Shown: positions 28,201 to 36,249 of the stretch, piece by piece | Position numbering within the stretch: the first letter of the stretch is position 1 | How the letters are laid out: every line of letters starts with the position of its first letter | Assembly: GCA_028723525.1 (NCBI GenBank) | Contig: JAQYET010000096.1 | Span: 1 to 64,000 of the forward strand | DNA from: Prevotellaceae bacterium | Lineage (GTDB): Bacteria > Bacteroidota > Bacteroidia > Bacteroidales > Bacteroidaceae | Direction: 5' to 3' | Length of the DNA stretch: 64,000 nucleotides | The notes under the pieces: model-generated | What the model was told of the DNA's origin: nothing | What the model saw: only the letters and a program-made list of their open reading frames with translations | Databases searched by the model: none | Position numbers and translations under genes: made by a program

Positions 28201-28313
28201 GTCGTGTCAAAAGGTGCACGACCGCTCTGCCCTTTCTGCTGCGCCATACCCGTCGTTGGGGCAGACAGCATTACAGCGATGCAGAGTGAGGAAAGTAGAT
28301 TCTTTTTTCTCAT
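25233..28313 (-). CDS. Choice-of-anchor J / cleaved-adhesin T9SS protein
   Basis: A 1026-aa surface protein with signal peptide MRKKNLLSSLCIAVMLSAPT...GMAQ. At least three cleaved-adhesin (anchor J) modules are visible: FETFTVINVNEDDGKWEFYE, FREGFSDGFKHDFEHFWWMD, and TEDFENYAPWLIDNVGDWKM with NDNWLISPDLSGNAQTISFY. Fibronectin III-like and CARDB-like strands lie between them (residues about 240-420 and 610-700). The end GVYVVNGKKFVVK is a type A sorting domain. Related modules occur in gingipain haemagglutinin regions. The receiver-only regulator is encoded 13 bp upstream in the same direction, so they may share a transcript. Confidence 0.88.
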   Translation of the reverse strand: MRKKNLLSSLCIAVMLSAPTTGMAQQKGQSGRAPFDTTKKIARAMNTPEKNNETVAGKSQRHGAAPVFSVKFDSQEVFETFTVINVNEDDGKWEFYEKWNGSKSACYKYSVQNEADDWLISPKMRLEAGVNYDIKFRALSDSKTYVERMEVKMGREATKNSIVAGDVILPPTELNGDTVTLTRTFTPTESGEYCIGFHAISDANQNRLLLFDVKVEKGAAATAPAMPENFNVVPDAKGDLKAKISFKAPSKNVGGDNLTAIDSVVVTRNAEIIAVLKNIAPGSNRTYDDNSVTVNGNNTYSIAAYYAGNRGTEVEKTVFVGVDLPAMPDAFTISDNKTSIAAQWTAVTRGANNGIVNPDKMTYKIRAFDAENKPTIVVKDVMGECDTQIDVNTGEGEQHLQQYAVAASNNAGTGEFAYSNAIIVGKPDALPFREGFSDGFKHDFEHFWWMDGEGSGYNYGMSVVSFEKVSGDGDGSCLKFTTLGYNDKLNINTGKIKLESSNKLKLAFTYKTDGSPDAKFNVMAIMPGGYPTMLGSYNISEAADWKTAQITVPEYMGAVEYVMFRFQLEATGSPSVPQTLYLDNVKIAVAADTDIAAGLILPEKAQRGNNIPIKVKVKNYGSSDATGYKVTVKAAGATVFDETVNDVLSAFGYKEVPVVLATSVVEAAETLPVTVSITINGDEDTDNNSAEGSIKLYDYVGNTVGDLAGANVAGGVKLTWKAPQPKIENITEDFENYAPWLIDNVGDWKMVDRDKNHVGSLFEDLQLPHQYEKYAFMVTNFEVDYSAGSYFPGHSGYSYLSSFYCINEDGSENAPNDNWLISPDLSGNAQTISFYAINHDAPQQPFKENVNVLYSTTDNEPESFVKIGDTHVISNNMWEEISVNLPEGALFFAIQSKNDAGQCNWLGIDDIKFEKGTGNVKSYNIYRDGVKIGSVKDVNEFIDNAPLNGSHKYQVTVVYANGNESAPATVYVETGTSGISTITDAAEGAAFDIYDISGKRVRSNATSLDMLPKGVYVVNGKKFVVK

Positions 28314-28326
28314 ACTTTTCTTTTTT

Positions 28327-28710
28327 TTAATTGTTACACTTATCTTGTTTTGTTAATCTTGTTTCAAACTTAACCATAGAGTCGAGCAGAGCGGCGTCGC
28401 TTATGGGCTTCGTGAGATAGTCTATGACGTTCATGTCGCTGTGCTTAGGGTTTCCTTTTCGGTACGGAGTGGCGAAGATTACGGGCGTCAGACGGTTGTT
28501 CGACCTGCGTATCGCGTCTGCACTGCTGCCGTCGGAAAGTTCCACGTCGGCTATTATGAGGTCCACGTCGTGCCTGTTGAGGTATTCGGCGGATGTGTCC
28601 ATGTCTTCGATGATGCACAAAAGATTATAGTCGGGGCGCAACTGTCTAACCACTTCCTTTATCTCGAGCGAAGTGAGGTACTCATCCCCCATTATGACAT
28701 ATCTCTTCAT
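28327..28710 (-). CDS. Receiver-only response regulator
   Basis: A 127-aa CheY-like domain with no output domain. The phospho-acceptor is Asp55 (LIIADVELSDG), with Asp9/Glu10 acidic partners, Thr81 and Lys101 (YLTKPIS). It resembles the receiver half of the LytTR regulator at 55792 (both have RPDY near residue 25 and a DVDL/EVDL-x3-D-x-EL-x-DG segment) but stops where the LytTR domain would begin. I use the ATG at 28710; an upstream in-frame ATG adds 9 residues. It precedes the 1026-aa adhesin gene by 13 bp. Confidence 0.85.
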   Translation of the reverse strand: MKRYVIMGDEYLTSLEIKEVVRQLRPDYNLLCIIEDMDTSAEYLNRHDVDLIIADVELSDGSSADAIRRSNNRLTPVIFATPYRKGNPKHSDMNVIDYLTKPISDAALLDSMVKFETRLTKQDKCNN

Positions 28711-28749
28711 TTTATCTCTTTGATATTTCAAATCCAATGCGCAAATTTA

Positions 28750-28927
28750 GGAAAAAGAACAAAAACGATAAAGCAAAAACTACCGAACTCCGCATTTTTA
28801 TTACCGAAGTGGAATATCGGTAGAATGAATTTGCGACTTATATATCGCCATCCACAGCCTTAATACATGCTCTTTCCTACTGCTGTCGGGGGCATAACGA
28901 AGTGTTGTCGGATATATGTCGGGAAGT
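28750..28927. other. Gene-free stretch before array 2
   Basis: Apart from a -7-like TAAATTTG for the receiver gene (reverse strand, 28742-28749) and a short dyad TACCGA...TCGGTA (28802-28807 with 28817-28822), I see nothing assignable. Confidence 0.4.
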
Positions 28928-29030
28928 AAAACCGCCGATTTTGCACAGCAATTTCGGCGAAATTGGTCGGCAAAACCGGCGAAATTGAACGACAAAACCG
29001 GCGAAATTGCAATGCAACTCCGCCGGTCTT
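28928..29030. repeat. 22-bp-period intergenic array 2 (5 units)
   Basis: Units at 28928, 28950, 28972, 28994 and 29016: AAAACCGCCGATTTT, AATTTCGGCGAAATT, AAAACCGGCGAAATT twice, AACTCCGCCGGTCTT. The spacers are GCACAGC, GGTCGGC, GAACGAC and GCAATGC. This array carries a shared T-to-C change (AACCGG for AATCGG), so it has diverged as a block. It lies 75 bp past the stop of the C10 protease gene. Confidence 0.9.
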
Positions 29031-29105
29031 GCTCTATCATTTGGTTTCTTTACCAATCGGATTGGGCTTTATTCGTGTCCAAACAGATGTCTCTCTGCCC
29101 TGTGT

Positions 29106-31991
29106 TTACCTCACTACGAACTTCCGTGTTGTCTTTCCTTTGGCGTTCTCCACGCTCAAGACATACACTCCGGCGGCGAGAGGCAGGCTGACAGTCTTGC
29201 CGGTCGGCACTACAGACAGCACTTTCGTGCCCGACATGCTGAACACTTCCACCTTTTCTGCGCAGCCTTTGTCGCCGGCGCAGTCTATCGTAACGGCGTG
29301 TCCGTTGTCGTGGAATGTGACAAGGATATCGCTGCTGGCGGCAGTAGCATCAGCAATTCCCGACACGTTGCCAATGGTATAAATGCCTCCGTAGTTGACG
29401 TATTTGCCCACGTTCTCGTATGTTTCCTTATCCTTCTGCGTCTCGATAATCACGAAATAATCGCCGTCGTCCAGTGCCGGTGTGTAGTTCTTGCTGATTG
29501 TCTTTGTCTCGCCCGCTGTCATCTTCAGGCTGAACTCGATGTGCACAGCTTCTCCGCCCGTGCCTGTAATCGGTCTCATGCGGATGTAGAGTTTGCGTGT
29601 GAAGTCCTGTTTTGCCTTCAGTGTGATGCTGAACGGCACTTTCACACCCTTCTGCATCTGCCTCGGGAGAGTGAATTTCTCACACTCCAGCACGAGGTCG
29701 GGGTTCTCCTGCACCTCTACGATGCAATCTTCGAAACTGTTCTCCACGGCTTTCTGTCCCTCTTCGGTGATGTAGTAGGTTCTTATCTTGTACTGTCCCG
29801 GGTCCATGTCAACCCTGTTGTAGTACATCACACTGCGTTCCTCGCCCGATTTGAACGACTCTTTTGTCAATATGAACGGATAAGAGGCGGTGGCGTCATC
29901 GGCTTTCTCCAGTTTCATCAGCATGTTCACGCAGCCCTCTACGCCGTAATTCCTCACGCCGTGCGATGCCAATATTTTATCGCCTTGCTTCACTTCCGGA
30001 ACATAGCTCGGGTATCCAATCCACAGATACTGCTTTGTCTGCCTGATGATAGGCGTTGTTGCCTCGCCCTTAACTTCCATTGTGGCTCTGCCCACGGCAT
30101 CATCCTTGAACGGATAAGCCTCGTATTTGTCTTCGAAAGCCGTCACGTCATACATTCCCGGCTGCAAATCCTCGGGCAGACTCGCGATAAGCGTTATCAC
30201 CTTTTCGCTGTTGTCATATACGCGCTTGGTTGAATTTCCCGCTTCGCCGATGATGTACGACTTCTCCGGATTGTCAACCGAGGTGAACTTCAGCATCACT
30301 TTGTTGAGGTAGAAGTCGTCGCTGTTGTTCTTGATGTTCAGTCGGAATGCTCCGCTTCCTTTCGCATACAGGTCGCCATCGGTGCTTATCTTCTCCAGAA
30401 GCGTGACATCGGGAACCGGAGTGTTCATCTCTGCGGTCATCTTTCCGCCGGTTATGGTCACGTTTGCGTATGCAGGCAGGTTGTTAGAGTGGCGAAGTCG
30501 GGTGTATTCTGTTTCCCCGTCAGCCTTTATTGCGAACATAGTGCGATACTGTCCGTCCTCAACCCCGTTCACTTTCTCTGAAATGTCCTTCATGCTATAC
30601 TGTATCGCGCCTATCAGTTGTGCCGAACTCGGGTCTATTCCGCGGATGCTGATGTTATCTTCCTTGAGCACTTTCACTATCTGCCCGTCTTTTTCGAGCA
30701 CCGCCGCGATTTTTCCGGTGAACGTTTCAGTGTCGTGGTTCTCCACGAAAGACATGTATTGGAACATGATGTTTGTTGAACCGTATGGGAACACGGCAAG
30801 TCGCGATGCGCCATACACGGGCCAATCACCTTTCTTGTTTGCTGTTGTTGCCGGCTTTATGCCCACGATTATTTCCTGTCCGAGGTTATATCCGCCACCG
30901 TTTGCACCGATTCCGAGGTCGTAGGGGTTCATGGCGTTCACCATGAAGTAGCCGTTGCTCTTTCCATACCAGCCCCAGTTGATGTGCACGAAGTCGTTTG
31001 AGTCGTAGCCGTCGCACACGAAGGCATGTCCTCCCATGCCGTCCTCGTTAGACGCGCTGTAGTAAAGCGGGCGTCCGGCGTTCAGTTCGTTCTTTATCAT
31101 CTGTATCCACTCCGGTGTGGTGTAGTAGTCGCGCACTTTATAACTCATGCCTTTGTCGTAGCCGAAATACTTCACCAGCGCACCCGTTACCATCTGCGAA
31201 AATGCGCCGCTGCCACCGGGCATGTAGGTCATGTTCACCGAGATACCGAGCTGGCTGCACAGAGTTGCCACGGCGTCGTTCTGGTCTTGGTCGGCGTTAT
31301 TTTTCTCAAGGCGTGCCGGCATCTTGCTCCAGTCGTAGGTGGTGGAGCCGAAGTCTGCCGTGAGAGTTCCCACGTTGGATGTGTAGGAATATGTTCCCGT
31401 TCCGTGCTCGGGGTATTTGTGAAACCGCATTATCTGTGCCATTGCTGTGGCAACGCAGCCCACATAGTAGTTCACATCTTTCCCTTCATCGTTCTTGTAC
31501 TTAGGACACTTCAGATTGAACGGTGCGTCCTGTCCCCACTCGGTGTCCTCAAGAAGCGGATTTACCACCGGAGTTCCCGGCTCGTTGGCAAAGTTTCGGC
31601 TTGCCAATGACTCGAAAGTGCCGTTTTCTATCACGTCGGCATAGAACTGCATCCATGCCACGAGGTTGTCGGGAGCGTTCTCGAAGTCGAAAGAACTCTC
31701 GGTGGAGTAAGCCAAAATGTCTGCAACCTCATCGTCGCCGGACACAATCACGAAGCCCTTGCCGTTACCGGCGTTGTATATGTAGTAGGGGGCGTAACCC
31801 TGCTGCGGCGACTTCCTGATGTTCAGTCGCTGCGGGATGTCAAGCAGTTTCGCCTTCGTGCTGCCCGGAATGTTCCGGTTGAGGAAGCGTTCTGCCAGCA
31901 GGCGTGCTTCAGCCTGAGATACTTTTTTAGCGAATACGGATGCCGGAAGCATCGTAATAAGCAGTAACAAGATAGATAAAATTCTTTTCAT
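29106..31991 (-). CDS. C10 (streptopain/interpain-like) cysteine protease with T9SS tail
   Basis: A 961-aa secreted protease. Signal peptide MKRILSILLLLITMLPASVFA is followed by a Spi-type inhibitory propeptide (AEARLLAERFLNRNIPG, GKGFVIVSGDDEVADILAYS). The peptidase domain has nucleophile Cys179 (YVGCVATAMAQIMRFHKYPE) and His322 (GGHAFVCDGYDSNDFVHINWGWYG), as in Prevotella interpain A and streptococcal SpeB. A long beta-rich C-terminal region follows and ends with a type A sorting domain (AAGVYVLSVENAKGKTTRKFVVR). Interpain A degrades haem proteins and complement C3; this enzyme may act similarly. The ATG at 31991 is chosen because the signal peptide begins there. A -7-like TAATTTTG lies at 32079-32086, reverse strand. 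Confidence 0.92.
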   Translation of the reverse strand: MKRILSILLLLITMLPASVFAKKVSQAEARLLAERFLNRNIPGSTKAKLLDIPQRLNIRKSPQQGYAPYYIYNAGNGKGFVIVSGDDEVADILAYSTESSFDFENAPDNLVAWMQFYADVIENGTFESLASRNFANEPGTPVVNPLLEDTEWGQDAPFNLKCPKYKNDEGKDVNYYVGCVATAMAQIMRFHKYPEHGTGTYSYTSNVGTLTADFGSTTYDWSKMPARLEKNNADQDQNDAVATLCSQLGISVNMTYMPGGSGAFSQMVTGALVKYFGYDKGMSYKVRDYYTTPEWIQMIKNELNAGRPLYYSASNEDGMGGHAFVCDGYDSNDFVHINWGWYGKSNGYFMVNAMNPYDLGIGANGGGYNLGQEIIVGIKPATTANKKGDWPVYGASRLAVFPYGSTNIMFQYMSFVENHDTETFTGKIAAVLEKDGQIVKVLKEDNISIRGIDPSSAQLIGAIQYSMKDISEKVNGVEDGQYRTMFAIKADGETEYTRLRHSNNLPAYANVTITGGKMTAEMNTPVPDVTLLEKISTDGDLYAKGSGAFRLNIKNNSDDFYLNKVMLKFTSVDNPEKSYIIGEAGNSTKRVYDNSEKVITLIASLPEDLQPGMYDVTAFEDKYEAYPFKDDAVGRATMEVKGEATTPIIRQTKQYLWIGYPSYVPEVKQGDKILASHGVRNYGVEGCVNMLMKLEKADDATASYPFILTKESFKSGEERSVMYYNRVDMDPGQYKIRTYYITEEGQKAVENSFEDCIVEVQENPDLVLECEKFTLPRQMQKGVKVPFSITLKAKQDFTRKLYIRMRPITGTGGEAVHIEFSLKMTAGETKTISKNYTPALDDGDYFVIIETQKDKETYENVGKYVNYGGIYTIGNVSGIADATAASSDILVTFHDNGHAVTIDCAGDKGCAEKVEVFSMSGTKVLSVVPTGKTVSLPLAAGVYVLSVENAKGKTTRKFVVR

Positions 31992-32161
31992 AAATTTGCA
32001 TTTGATGTTTGATAATATTCTCCAAGTATCATGTCGCCGTGCTCTTCCGTTCTTTACGAGCCGGGCATGACGTGGTTGCAAAATTAGCATAATATTTTTA
32101 TTCAGCATAAATATTGACATTTTAATTTGCCGTTTTAACATAAAAAGTGGTTTTTTCTCAT

Positions 32162-32169
32162 TACCTTTG
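32162..32169 (+). promoter_or_regulatory. -7 box of the miaB promoter
   Basis: TACCTTTG, 18 bp before the miaB ATG. A -33 TTTG at the proper spacing is not seen. Confidence 0.5.
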
Positions 32170-32187
32170 CACCCAAATCAAATTCTG

Positions 32188-33546
32188 ATGAAGAAACTTT
32201 TTATAGAGACATACGGCTGCCAGATGAACGTTGCCGACTCTGAAGTGGTGGCTTCGGTGATGAAAATGGCAGGATATGATGTCTGCGAAGACATCGCGGA
32301 GGCTGACGCAGTGTTCCTTAACACGTGCTCGGTGCGCGACAATGCGGAGCAGAAAATTTATCACCGGTTGGAGGAACTGAACGCCATGAGGCGCAACAGG
32401 CTTGCCGGAGGTGCTGCGCGTAGCCGGGAGCAGGATGCCGCTCCGCTGATAATCGGAGTGCTCGGCTGCATGGCTGAAAGGGCGAAAGACGACCTGCTGC
32501 AGAACCACCACACCGACCTCGTGGCAGGTCCCGACTCATATCTCGCACTGCCCGACCTCATGGCACAGGCTGAAATGGGAAACAAGGCGATGGACATCGA
32601 ACTGTCAACCACCGAGACCTACCGCGACATCGTTCCGAGAAGGATATTCGGGGCGAAGATAGGCGGGTTTGTAAGCATCATGAGAGGGTGCAACAACTTC
32701 TGCCATTACTGCATTGTGCCTTATACAAGGGGGCGCGAACGGAGCAGGGATATAGGCAGCATACTGCGCGAAGTGGGCGACCTGAGAGAGCGGGGATACC
32801 GCGAGGTGACGCTGCTGGGGCAGAATGTGAACAGTTACCGATATGATGCCGACGGAGAGATGACAGACTTCCCCACGCTGCTGCGCCGTGTGGCAGAGGC
32901 TGTTCCGGCAATGAGGGTGCGCTTCACGACATCGCATCCCAAGGACATGAGCGACGAAACACTGCGCGTAATAGCCGAAATGCCAAACGTGTGCAAGCAC
33001 ATACATCTGCCCGTTCAGAGCGGAAGTGACCGCATACTGAAACTGATGAACCGAAAATACACTCGCGAATGGTATCTCGACCGGGTGGCTGCAATAAGGA
33101 GGATAGTGCCCGACTGCGGACTGTCAACCGACATCTTCGTGGGCTATCACGGCGAAACCGAGGAAGACCACAGGCTCTCTCTGTCGCTGATGCGGGAGGT
33201 CGGGTACGACTCTGCGTTCATGTTCAAGTACTCGGAACGCCCCGGAACCTATGCCTCAAAGCATCTCCCCGACAACGTTTCGGAAGAGGTGAAGCTGCGA
33301 AGACTCTCGGAACTCATCGAACTGCAGACCCAAATATCGGCAGAACAGAACCGAAAAGACGTGGGGAAGGTGTTCGACGTGCTCGTGGAAAACTTCTCGA
33401 AACGCTCCCGTGAGCAGCTCTGCGGGCGCAATGAGCAGAACAAGATGGTGGTGTTCGGCAAAGGAAACCACCACATCGGGGAAACGGTGAGGGTGAGAAT
33501 AACCGGCTCGTCGAGCGCAACACTGCTCGGAGAACTCTCCGAGTGA
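32188..33546 (+). CDS. miaB: tRNA-2-methylthio-N6-dimethylallyladenosine synthase
   Basis: A 452-aa radical-SAM enzyme that adds the methylthio group to i6A37 of tRNAs reading UNN codons. The N-terminal UPF0004 domain has FIETYGCQMNVADSE, FLNTCSVRDNAEQK and GVLGCMAERAK, supplying the three Cys of the second Fe-S cluster. The radical-SAM domain has CNNFCHYCIVPYTRGRERSR and later HLPVQSGSDRILKLMNRKYT. A C-terminal TRAM region binds RNA. The ATG at 32188 (MKKLFIETYGC) is chosen. The stop overlaps an upstream in-frame GTG of the xerD frame, but xerD has a better internal start. Confidence 0.95.
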   Translation: MKKLFIETYGCQMNVADSEVVASVMKMAGYDVCEDIAEADAVFLNTCSVRDNAEQKIYHRLEELNAMRRNRLAGGAARSREQDAAPLIIGVLGCMAERAKDDLLQNHHTDLVAGPDSYLALPDLMAQAEMGNKAMDIELSTTETYRDIVPRRIFGAKIGGFVSIMRGCNNFCHYCIVPYTRGRERSRDIGSILREVGDLRERGYREVTLLGQNVNSYRYDADGEMTDFPTLLRRVAEAVPAMRVRFTTSHPKDMSDETLRVIAEMPNVCKHIHLPVQSGSDRILKLMNRKYTREWYLDRVAAIRRIVPDCGLSTDIFVGYHGETEEDHRLSLSLMREVGYDSAFMFKYSERPGTYASKHLPDNVSEEVKLRRLSELIELQTQISAEQNRKDVGKVFDVLVENFSKRSREQLCGRNEQNKMVVFGKGNHHIGETVRVRITGSSSATLLGELSE

Positions 33547-33578
33547 CGGCACGGCGGAATAAGGAAAGGAGGAAAACC

Positions 33579-34499
33579 ATGAACGACAACGGAAATGCAA
33601 GCCTCATGAAGGCATACAACCGATACCTGCGACTGCAGCGAGGACTGTCGGCAAACACGCTCGACGCCTATCAGCGCGACGTGAAAAAACTGATGGATTA
33701 TCTCGACGGAGAGGGCATAAGACCCGTTGACGTAACCCTCGACCACCTGCGCGCGTTCGCCGCTTCGCTCCATGACCTCGGCGTGGGGGCAACATCGCAG
33801 TGCCGGATACTTAGCGGAGTGCGCTCGTTCTGCAACTTCATGGTGCGCGACGGGCGCATGGAGAACGACCCATCGGAACTGCTTGAGAGCCCGCAGACGG
33901 GCAAACACCTGCCCGAAGTGCTATCTACAGAGGAGGTTGACATGCTCGAGGAAGCCATAGACTGCCGCAAATGGGAGGGTCCGCGCAACCGGGCCATAAT
34001 AGAGATGCTGTTCTCCTGCGGGCTGAGAGTGAGCGAACTGGTCAATCTGAAACTGTCTGACATGTACCTCGACGAGCGTTTCATACGTGTCTGGGGCAAG
34101 GGAAACAAGGAGCGGCTTGTGCCAATCTCACCGCGGGCAATAGACGAGTTGAACCTTTGGTTCGAGCGAAGAAACACTATGGAGATAAAGCCCGGCGAGG
34201 AGGATTACGTGTTCCTGAACCGCCGCGGAGCGCATCTCACGCGCACTATGGTGCTGATATTCATAAAGAACTACGCCCGCGACGCCGGCATAAGGAAAAC
34301 CATCTCGCCCCACACGCTGCGCCACTCCTTCGCAACATCACTGCTCGAGGGCGGTGCAGACCTGCGTGCGATACAGGCAATGCTGGGACATGAGAGCATC
34401 GGGACAACCGAGATATACACCCATGTGAGCACCAAGACGCTGCGAGAGGAAATCTTGCAACATCATCCGAGAAACATCTTGCATGGGGATAACAAATGA
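33579..34499 (+). CDS. xerD: Tyrosine recombinase XerD-type
   Basis: A 306-aa site-specific recombinase that resolves chromosome dimers at dif. The catalytic set is complete: Arg150 (CGLRVSELVNL), Lys174 (GKGNKERLVP), His246 and Arg249 (SPHTLRHSFAT), His271 (LGHESIGTT) and Tyr280 (EIYTHVS). The N-terminal SAM-like core-binding domain covers about 5-95. The ATG at 33579 has a strong AAAGGAGG ribosome site and is preferred over the upstream GTG at 33543. It ends 16 bases past a possible upstream start of the U32 gene. Normal length and a housekeeping context argue against a mobile-element integrase. Confidence 0.92.
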   Translation: MNDNGNASLMKAYNRYLRLQRGLSANTLDAYQRDVKKLMDYLDGEGIRPVDVTLDHLRAFAASLHDLGVGATSQCRILSGVRSFCNFMVRDGRMENDPSELLESPQTGKHLPEVLSTEEVDMLEEAIDCRKWEGPRNRAIIEMLFSCGLRVSELVNLKLSDMYLDERFIRVWGKGNKERLVPISPRAIDELNLWFERRNTMEIKPGEEDYVFLNRRGAHLTRTMVLIFIKNYARDAGIRKTISPHTLRHSFATSLLEGGADLRAIQAMLGHESIGTTEIYTHVSTKTLREEILQHHPRNILHGDNK

Positions 34500-34524
34500 A
34501 CTACTTGAACAAGAAGAAGAAACA

Positions 34525-35772
34525 ATGGAGATGAATTACAACTCTTTCGAGGTGATGGCACCCGTGGGAAGCCGCGAAAGCCTCGCCGCAGCGATACAGG
34601 CGGGTGCCGACTCGGTGTATTTCGGCATCGGACAACTGAACATGCGCTCGCACAGTGCCAATAAGTTCGGCATCGACGACCTGCGCGACATTGCCCGGGA
34701 ATGCGACGCCAACGGCATAAAGACCTACCTGACGGTGAACACCATCATCTATGATGAGGACATAGAGACGATGCACCGGATTGTGGATGCGGCACACGAG
34801 GCTGGCATCACGGCAGTGATAGCGAGCGACGTGGCTGTGATGACCTACTGTAACAGCATCGGACAGGAGGTGCACCTGTCAACGCAACTCAATATTTCAA
34901 ACCTTGACTCGCTGCGTTTCTATGCCCGGTTTGCCGATGTGGTGGTGCTCGCAAGAGAACTGAAAATGGAGCAGGTGGCAGAGATTTACCGCGGCATAGA
35001 GGAGCAGAACATCTGCGGTCCGGGCGGAAACCGTGTGCGCATAGAAATGTTCTGCCACGGCGCACTGTGCATGGCAGTGAGCGGAAAGTGCTATCTGTCG
35101 CTCGACAACGCGGCGCGCAGTGCCAACAGGGGTGAGTGTATGCAGCTCTGCCGACGCTCATACATCGTGACAGACCGCGAAACGGGAACCGAATTAGAGG
35201 TTGACAACAAATACATAATGAGTCCGAAAGACCTGAAAACCGTGCGCTTCATAGACAGGATGATGAACGCCGGAGTGAGGGTTTTCAAGATAGAAGGACG
35301 CGCCCGCAGTGCAGAGTACGTATATACCGTGGTGAAATGCTACAAGGAAGCGATACAGGCAGTGCTGGATGGCACGTTCACCGAAGAACGGAAAGACGAG
35401 TGGGACGAGCGTCTTGCAACCGTTTTCAACCGCGGTTTCTGGGACGGTTACTACCTCGGACAGCAACTCGGAGAGTGGAACAAGGAGTATGGAAGCAGTG
35501 CCACGGAGCGGAAACAGTATGTGGGAAAGGGCATGAAATACTTCTCCAAACTCGGAGTGGCAGAGTTCGCGGTTGAGGCTTGCGAGTTCGGAGTGGGCGA
35601 CAGCATGCTCATCACCGGTCCTACAACAGGCGTGGTATATGTCACACCGGAGGAAATTCACGGCGACGACGGTCCGGTGAGCATAGCCCGGCAGGGCACA
35701 CGTGTGAGCTTCACAGTGCCGGGAAAGATACGCCCGAGCGACAAATTGTATAAACTGATAAAGGTAAAATAA
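34525..35772 (+). CDS. Peptidase U32 family protein (TrhP/RlhA-like)
   Basis: A 415-aa TIM-barrel protein. FEVMAPVGSRESLAAAIQAGADSVYFGIG opens the barrel, and EMFCHGALCMAVSGKCYLS with MQLCRRSY holds the family's clustered Cys. VFKIEGRARSAEYVYTVVKCY and FNRGFWDGYY are also typical. Despite the name, characterised bacterial members install hydroxyl groups on tRNA or rRNA with prephenate as partner, and this one is more likely an RNA-modification enzyme than a protease. A start at 34483 overlapping xerD is possible; 34525 (MEMNYNSF) fits the conserved N-terminus better. It leads directly into the sufE-like gene (4-bp gap). Confidence 0.85.
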   Translation: MEMNYNSFEVMAPVGSRESLAAAIQAGADSVYFGIGQLNMRSHSANKFGIDDLRDIARECDANGIKTYLTVNTIIYDEDIETMHRIVDAAHEAGITAVIASDVAVMTYCNSIGQEVHLSTQLNISNLDSLRFYARFADVVVLARELKMEQVAEIYRGIEEQNICGPGGNRVRIEMFCHGALCMAVSGKCYLSLDNAARSANRGECMQLCRRSYIVTDRETGTELEVDNKYIMSPKDLKTVRFIDRMMNAGVRVFKIEGRARSAEYVYTVVKCYKEAIQAVLDGTFTEERKDEWDERLATVFNRGFWDGYYLGQQLGEWNKEYGSSATERKQYVGKGMKYFSKLGVAEFAVEACEFGVGDSMLITGPTTGVVYVTPEEIHGDDGPVSIARQGTRVSFTVPGKIRPSDKLYKLIKVK

Positions 35773-35776
35773 GGAA

Positions 35777-36205
35777 ATGGCAACAATAAACGAACTGCAA
35801 AACGAGGTCATAGAGGAATTTTCCGACTTCGAAGACTGGATGGACAGATACCAGTTGCTGATAGACCTCGGCAACGAACAGGAAGTGCTCGACGAGAAAT
35901 ACAAAACACAGAGCAACCTCATCGACGGCTGTCAGAGCAGGGTATGGCTGCAAGCCGACTACATCAACGGGCGTCTGCACTTCTCGGCAGAGAGCGACGC
36001 GCTTATAGTTAAGGGCATAGTGGCTCTGCTGATACGTGTGCTCGACGGGCATACGCCACAGGAAATACTCGATGCCGACCTCTATTTCATCGACCGTATC
36101 GGTCTGCGCGACCACCTTTCGCCAACTCGTTCCAACGGATTGCTGGCAATGATAAAGCAGATAAAGGCATACGCGCTGGCATACAAGATGAAAGAGGGCA
36201 ACTGA
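35777..36205 (+). CDS. sufE: SufE-family cysteine desulfurase sulfur acceptor
   Basis: A 142-aa protein that takes persulfide sulfur from SufS for Fe-S cluster assembly. Family features are FEDWMDRYQLLIDLG, NLIDGCQSRVWL with the acceptor Cys52, and HLSPTRSNGLLAMIKQIKAYA. It sits behind the U32 gene, whose family usually binds an Fe-S cluster, so the pairing is functionally sensible. SufS is not in the window. Confidence 0.92.
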   Translation: MATINELQNEVIEEFSDFEDWMDRYQLLIDLGNEQEVLDEKYKTQSNLIDGCQSRVWLQADYINGRLHFSAESDALIVKGIVALLIRVLDGHTPQEILDADLYFIDRIGLRDHLSPTRSNGLLAMIKQIKAYALAYKMKEGN

Positions 36206-36249
36206 GAAGCATCCGGACAACAGAGTATAGGGTTTATGACAATATCCCG

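Noticed and set aside
28802..28822. Operator dyad TACCGA...TCGGTA upstream of the receiver gene
   Set aside because: Six-base arms only, with no second copy at a related promoter.
29007..30233. Forward open frame of 408 codons
   Set aside because: Antisense to the C-terminal part of the C10 protease gene, and its start lies in array 2.
32126..32169. Complete -33/-7 promoter for miaB
   Set aside because: TTTG at 32126 is 32 bp from the -7 box, too far for the usual 19-20 bp spacing; only the -7 box is reported.
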